NCBI GenBank assembly: GCA_016800925.1
Contig: JABCPU010000013.1
Location: forward strand, 1 to 64,000
Source: Suillus spraguei
Lineage: Eukaryota > Basidiomycota > Agaricomycetes > Boletales > Suillaceae
DNA length: 64,000 nucleotides
Direction: 5' to 3'
A program made the position numbers and the translations under genes. The notes below the pieces were generated by a model, which made no database searches, had not been told where the DNA came from, and saw only the letters and a program-made list of their open reading frames with translations. Below, piece by piece: positions 62,001-64,000 of the stretch (positions are counted from its first letter, which is position 1; each line of letters opens with the position of its first letter).

Positions 62001-62961
62001 AAGTGACGATCGATGGCGCAAAGCGCTTGGTGTAAAAGATCGATGGAATTAAAATGCAAATTCTATTTGATTAACCGTGAAGTCAACTCACTGTAGGTGG
62101 AATATATATCTTGTTGACGAAGCCGCCTTATAAGGGCGCTGATTCGAAAATTCACCTTGTATCTATGTTCTCTTTCTCTTTCTCTATGTGACACCCCCCT
62201 TCCCTTCCCTCTGTTCGTAACGCCTATCAACAGCCTCCCATCGATGTTGCTCTCGGATATTAAAATGCAGTAAGCCAGCCTATCCAGTGATGGTGACTAG
62301 GCAACATCATCGGATACGCTGGCTTCCCGCCGGCGTCTCAACATTGTCGAGGCTCGATGGACGGGTAAGATGCTACGCACTTGACGAGTCGTACAAGGGT
62401 CAAGTCGAGCTTCACTATACTGGATTTAAATTCTGATCTTCGCTAAAGTCAGGCGCACATTCAAAACCTTGTGCCGGTGAGCGCCTCACTTTGCTAATAA
62501 AACATACGGACCACATACTTCCTCGCATGAAGATTCTCGCCCTGTTAGGCCACAAGAGCAGAGTGCAGACCATCAGCTCGTTTCTTAAGCTTTTTCCAAG
62601 CCTCAAAGTACCAATTTCATTTTTATTCTTGGGATTGCATTCAAGCCACCACACCAGTATCCAAATTCTCATTAGGAGCAAATAACGGCGTGGGTCCTGC
62701 TAGACGATGTCTACCACTTTCAACCTTAATGTTAGGGCCTGATCAACAATACCAGACTCCAGTAGATCACTTAGGACGTGAATAATATCCTGCAGTCAGC
62801 CATTATGCACAGCTTGGGCGTGACAGCGTATTTTATGTAATTGCATTATGTTTAGCTCGAATAAGAAACCCAGGGGCCAGAGTGTAATCATGTGACCAAA
62901 GCAATAAAGACATTTGTTTATTGTACGCGTCTTTTCCAATAGAACCACATCATCGCCATCA
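62001..62961. other. Intergenic region between HEM2 and the 4CXXC gene
   Basis: This is a tandem orientation spacer. It has a CT-rich tract at about 62169-62186 (ctctttctctttctctat). No gene is seen. Confidence 0.4.
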
Positions 62962-64000
62962 ATGGCAGGCCAGCCAAAGGGCATCGTAAGGCGTCTATCT
63001 CAAGTCTTTGTCGAAATTCCTTCTTCCGCGTTGCATAAGCCTAGTATACCAGCTCCTGGCAACACTACGCACGCTGTGTCCAACCGCAAAGAAAATGCGT
63101 TGCGTGCATCCATCTCTCAAAACACCATCATGAACAAGTCATCCAAACGCAAATCAGACGAAAGTCTTGACAAGCCGGCAAAAAAATTAAAGCCTGAAAC
63201 TGCAGTCATCAAACCAACCGCTACGCGTCGTCCCCTCCCGAACGCTACTCCTGACTTTCCGAACGGCTTTGTTTATTGTCATCAATGTAGCAAGAAGCGC
63301 GATGCAGCTCTCGCCATCCAATGTACGCGCGAAGACGCGAAATCTAAGCGACGGTGCAACACCAAGTACTGCGGCCCCTGTCTCAAGAATCGCTATGGAC
63401 TCGCGCTTCAGGACATCTTGTCCACCAGTACTGTCCCAGCAGCCGAGATAAAACGGCATGTATCGGGCGAGGGGTACTTTTTCAAGTGCGTAGTGACTCT
63501 AATACTTGTATATGCGCTTAGTACTGACTATATGCGTGGTTTTCCGTTTTGGCTTGGGCTCGTTTAGGTGTCCTCGATGTGACGAAACCTGTAACTGCGT
63601 CCACTGCAGGAAGGCAAAGGGCCTTCAGCCCACGGGGTGTGTACCACGCGTTACGCCACGACTTCACTAATTTTATCCCCACATAGGAACCTCACCGTCG
63701 CAACGCGTAAGTCAGGGCTCCAGTCAGCCGCGGAACTTCTCCTGCAAGATCCAACTGCGGCCGTATGTGTCCATATCAGTCCTAACCTCCTGATGCTGAC
63801 AAGTGCACAGGGCCCGATGTCAGGGAAACATATCGCGGAGAAGAAGTTGAGAACAACCAAATCTGCGCTCCAGCGCACTCCAAGTGCAATCAGTAGCGCC
63901 AAGTCCAGATCGACCAGAAATCCCGCGCATATCACCACTGCTAAACCCCTTCCAGCCCCCAAACCCCTTCCTAGAGCTCTCTGGACACCGGTCCGCACCC
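62962..64000 (+). CDS. CDCA7-like protein with zf-4CXXC_R1 domain (3' end outside the window)
   Basis: Start MAGQPKGIVRRLSQVFVEIP at 62962 (an ATG at 62914 is also in frame). A basic, Ser-rich N-terminus with SSKRKSDESLDKPAKKLKPE, likely a nuclear signal, leads to the zinc domain: FVYCHQCSKKRD, IQCTREDAKSKRRC, CNTKYCGPCLKNRYG, then after an intron CPRCDETCNCVHCRKAKG and LQPTG. This matches the monoamine-oxidase-A repressor R1 / CDCA7 zinc-finger family. Later exons read NLTVATRKSGLQSAAELLLQ, DPTAA, and GPMSGKHIAEKKLR, with a Lys/Pro-rich tail continuing past the window. CDCA7 activates the HELLS remodeller for DNA-methylation maintenance in animals and plants; a similar role here is inference. 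Confidence 0.85.

Overview
The window is nuclear DNA of a filamentous basidiomycete. The genes are interrupted by many introns of about 50 bp with GT...AG ends. The gene content is typical of Agaricomycetes: a KDZ-associated cysteine-cluster protein, a NACHT protein with 9-residue WL repeats, an F-box-free MYND protein of a family expanded in mushrooms, and a zinc-cluster regulator with the KNKPHPRWV motif. The NACHT protein resembles most closely what I recall from Boletales (Suillus, Pisolithus, Scleroderma), so an ectomycorrhizal bolete relative is my best guess; this is inference, not a search result.

The first half is repeat-rich and gene-poor. Positions 1-5722 hold at least two copies of a long-terminal-inverted-repeat element (arms of about 970 bp) plus an end fragment. 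Positions 5807 to about 6430 look like a decayed LTR. Positions 6725-9001 carry a CxC5/CxC6 KDZ-associated gene with one apparent frameshift, followed by decayed coding sequence and a hypothetical gene on the minus strand (9600 to about 10899). Positions 10900-14588 and 16040-20721 are nearly gene-free and contain direct repeats, dispersed repeats and a strong hairpin. Between them lies a Zn2Cys6 transcription factor (minus, 16039-14589). Then come a MYND-finger gene (minus, 22635-20722) and a NACHT NLR-like gene (minus, 26735-23487) whose Trp-Leu repeat array is interrupted by one in-frame TAG.

From about 27.9 kb the window becomes a conserved housekeeping region. In order: RNA polymerase II subunit RPB3 (minus); a quinone-oxidoreductase pair in which the RPB3-proximal copy is a clear pseudogene and the other copy is intact (both minus); a 12-kb HUWE1/TOM1-type HECT ubiquitin ligase (minus); the coactivator SUB1/PC4 (plus, divergent from HUWE1); an ABC1/ADCK1-like mitochondrial kinase (minus); the checkpoint clamp subunit RAD9 (minus); a ferredoxin/adrenodoxin reductase (plus, divergent from RAD9); a PH-domain coiled-coil protein (minus); TIM17 (minus); delta-aminolevulinate dehydratase HEM2 (plus); and the start of a CDCA7-like 4CXXC_R1 zinc-finger gene (plus), cut by the window edge.

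The genes do not form an operon or an obvious cluster. Functional links are only thematic: transcription (RPB3, SUB1), genome maintenance (RAD9, HUWE1, CDCA7-like) and mitochondrion/haem/iron-sulphur metabolism (TIM17, ADCK1-like, ferredoxin reductase, HEM2). The unusual biology is in the NLR repeat array, the long-TIR elements and the shared dispersed repeats of the first 28 kb.
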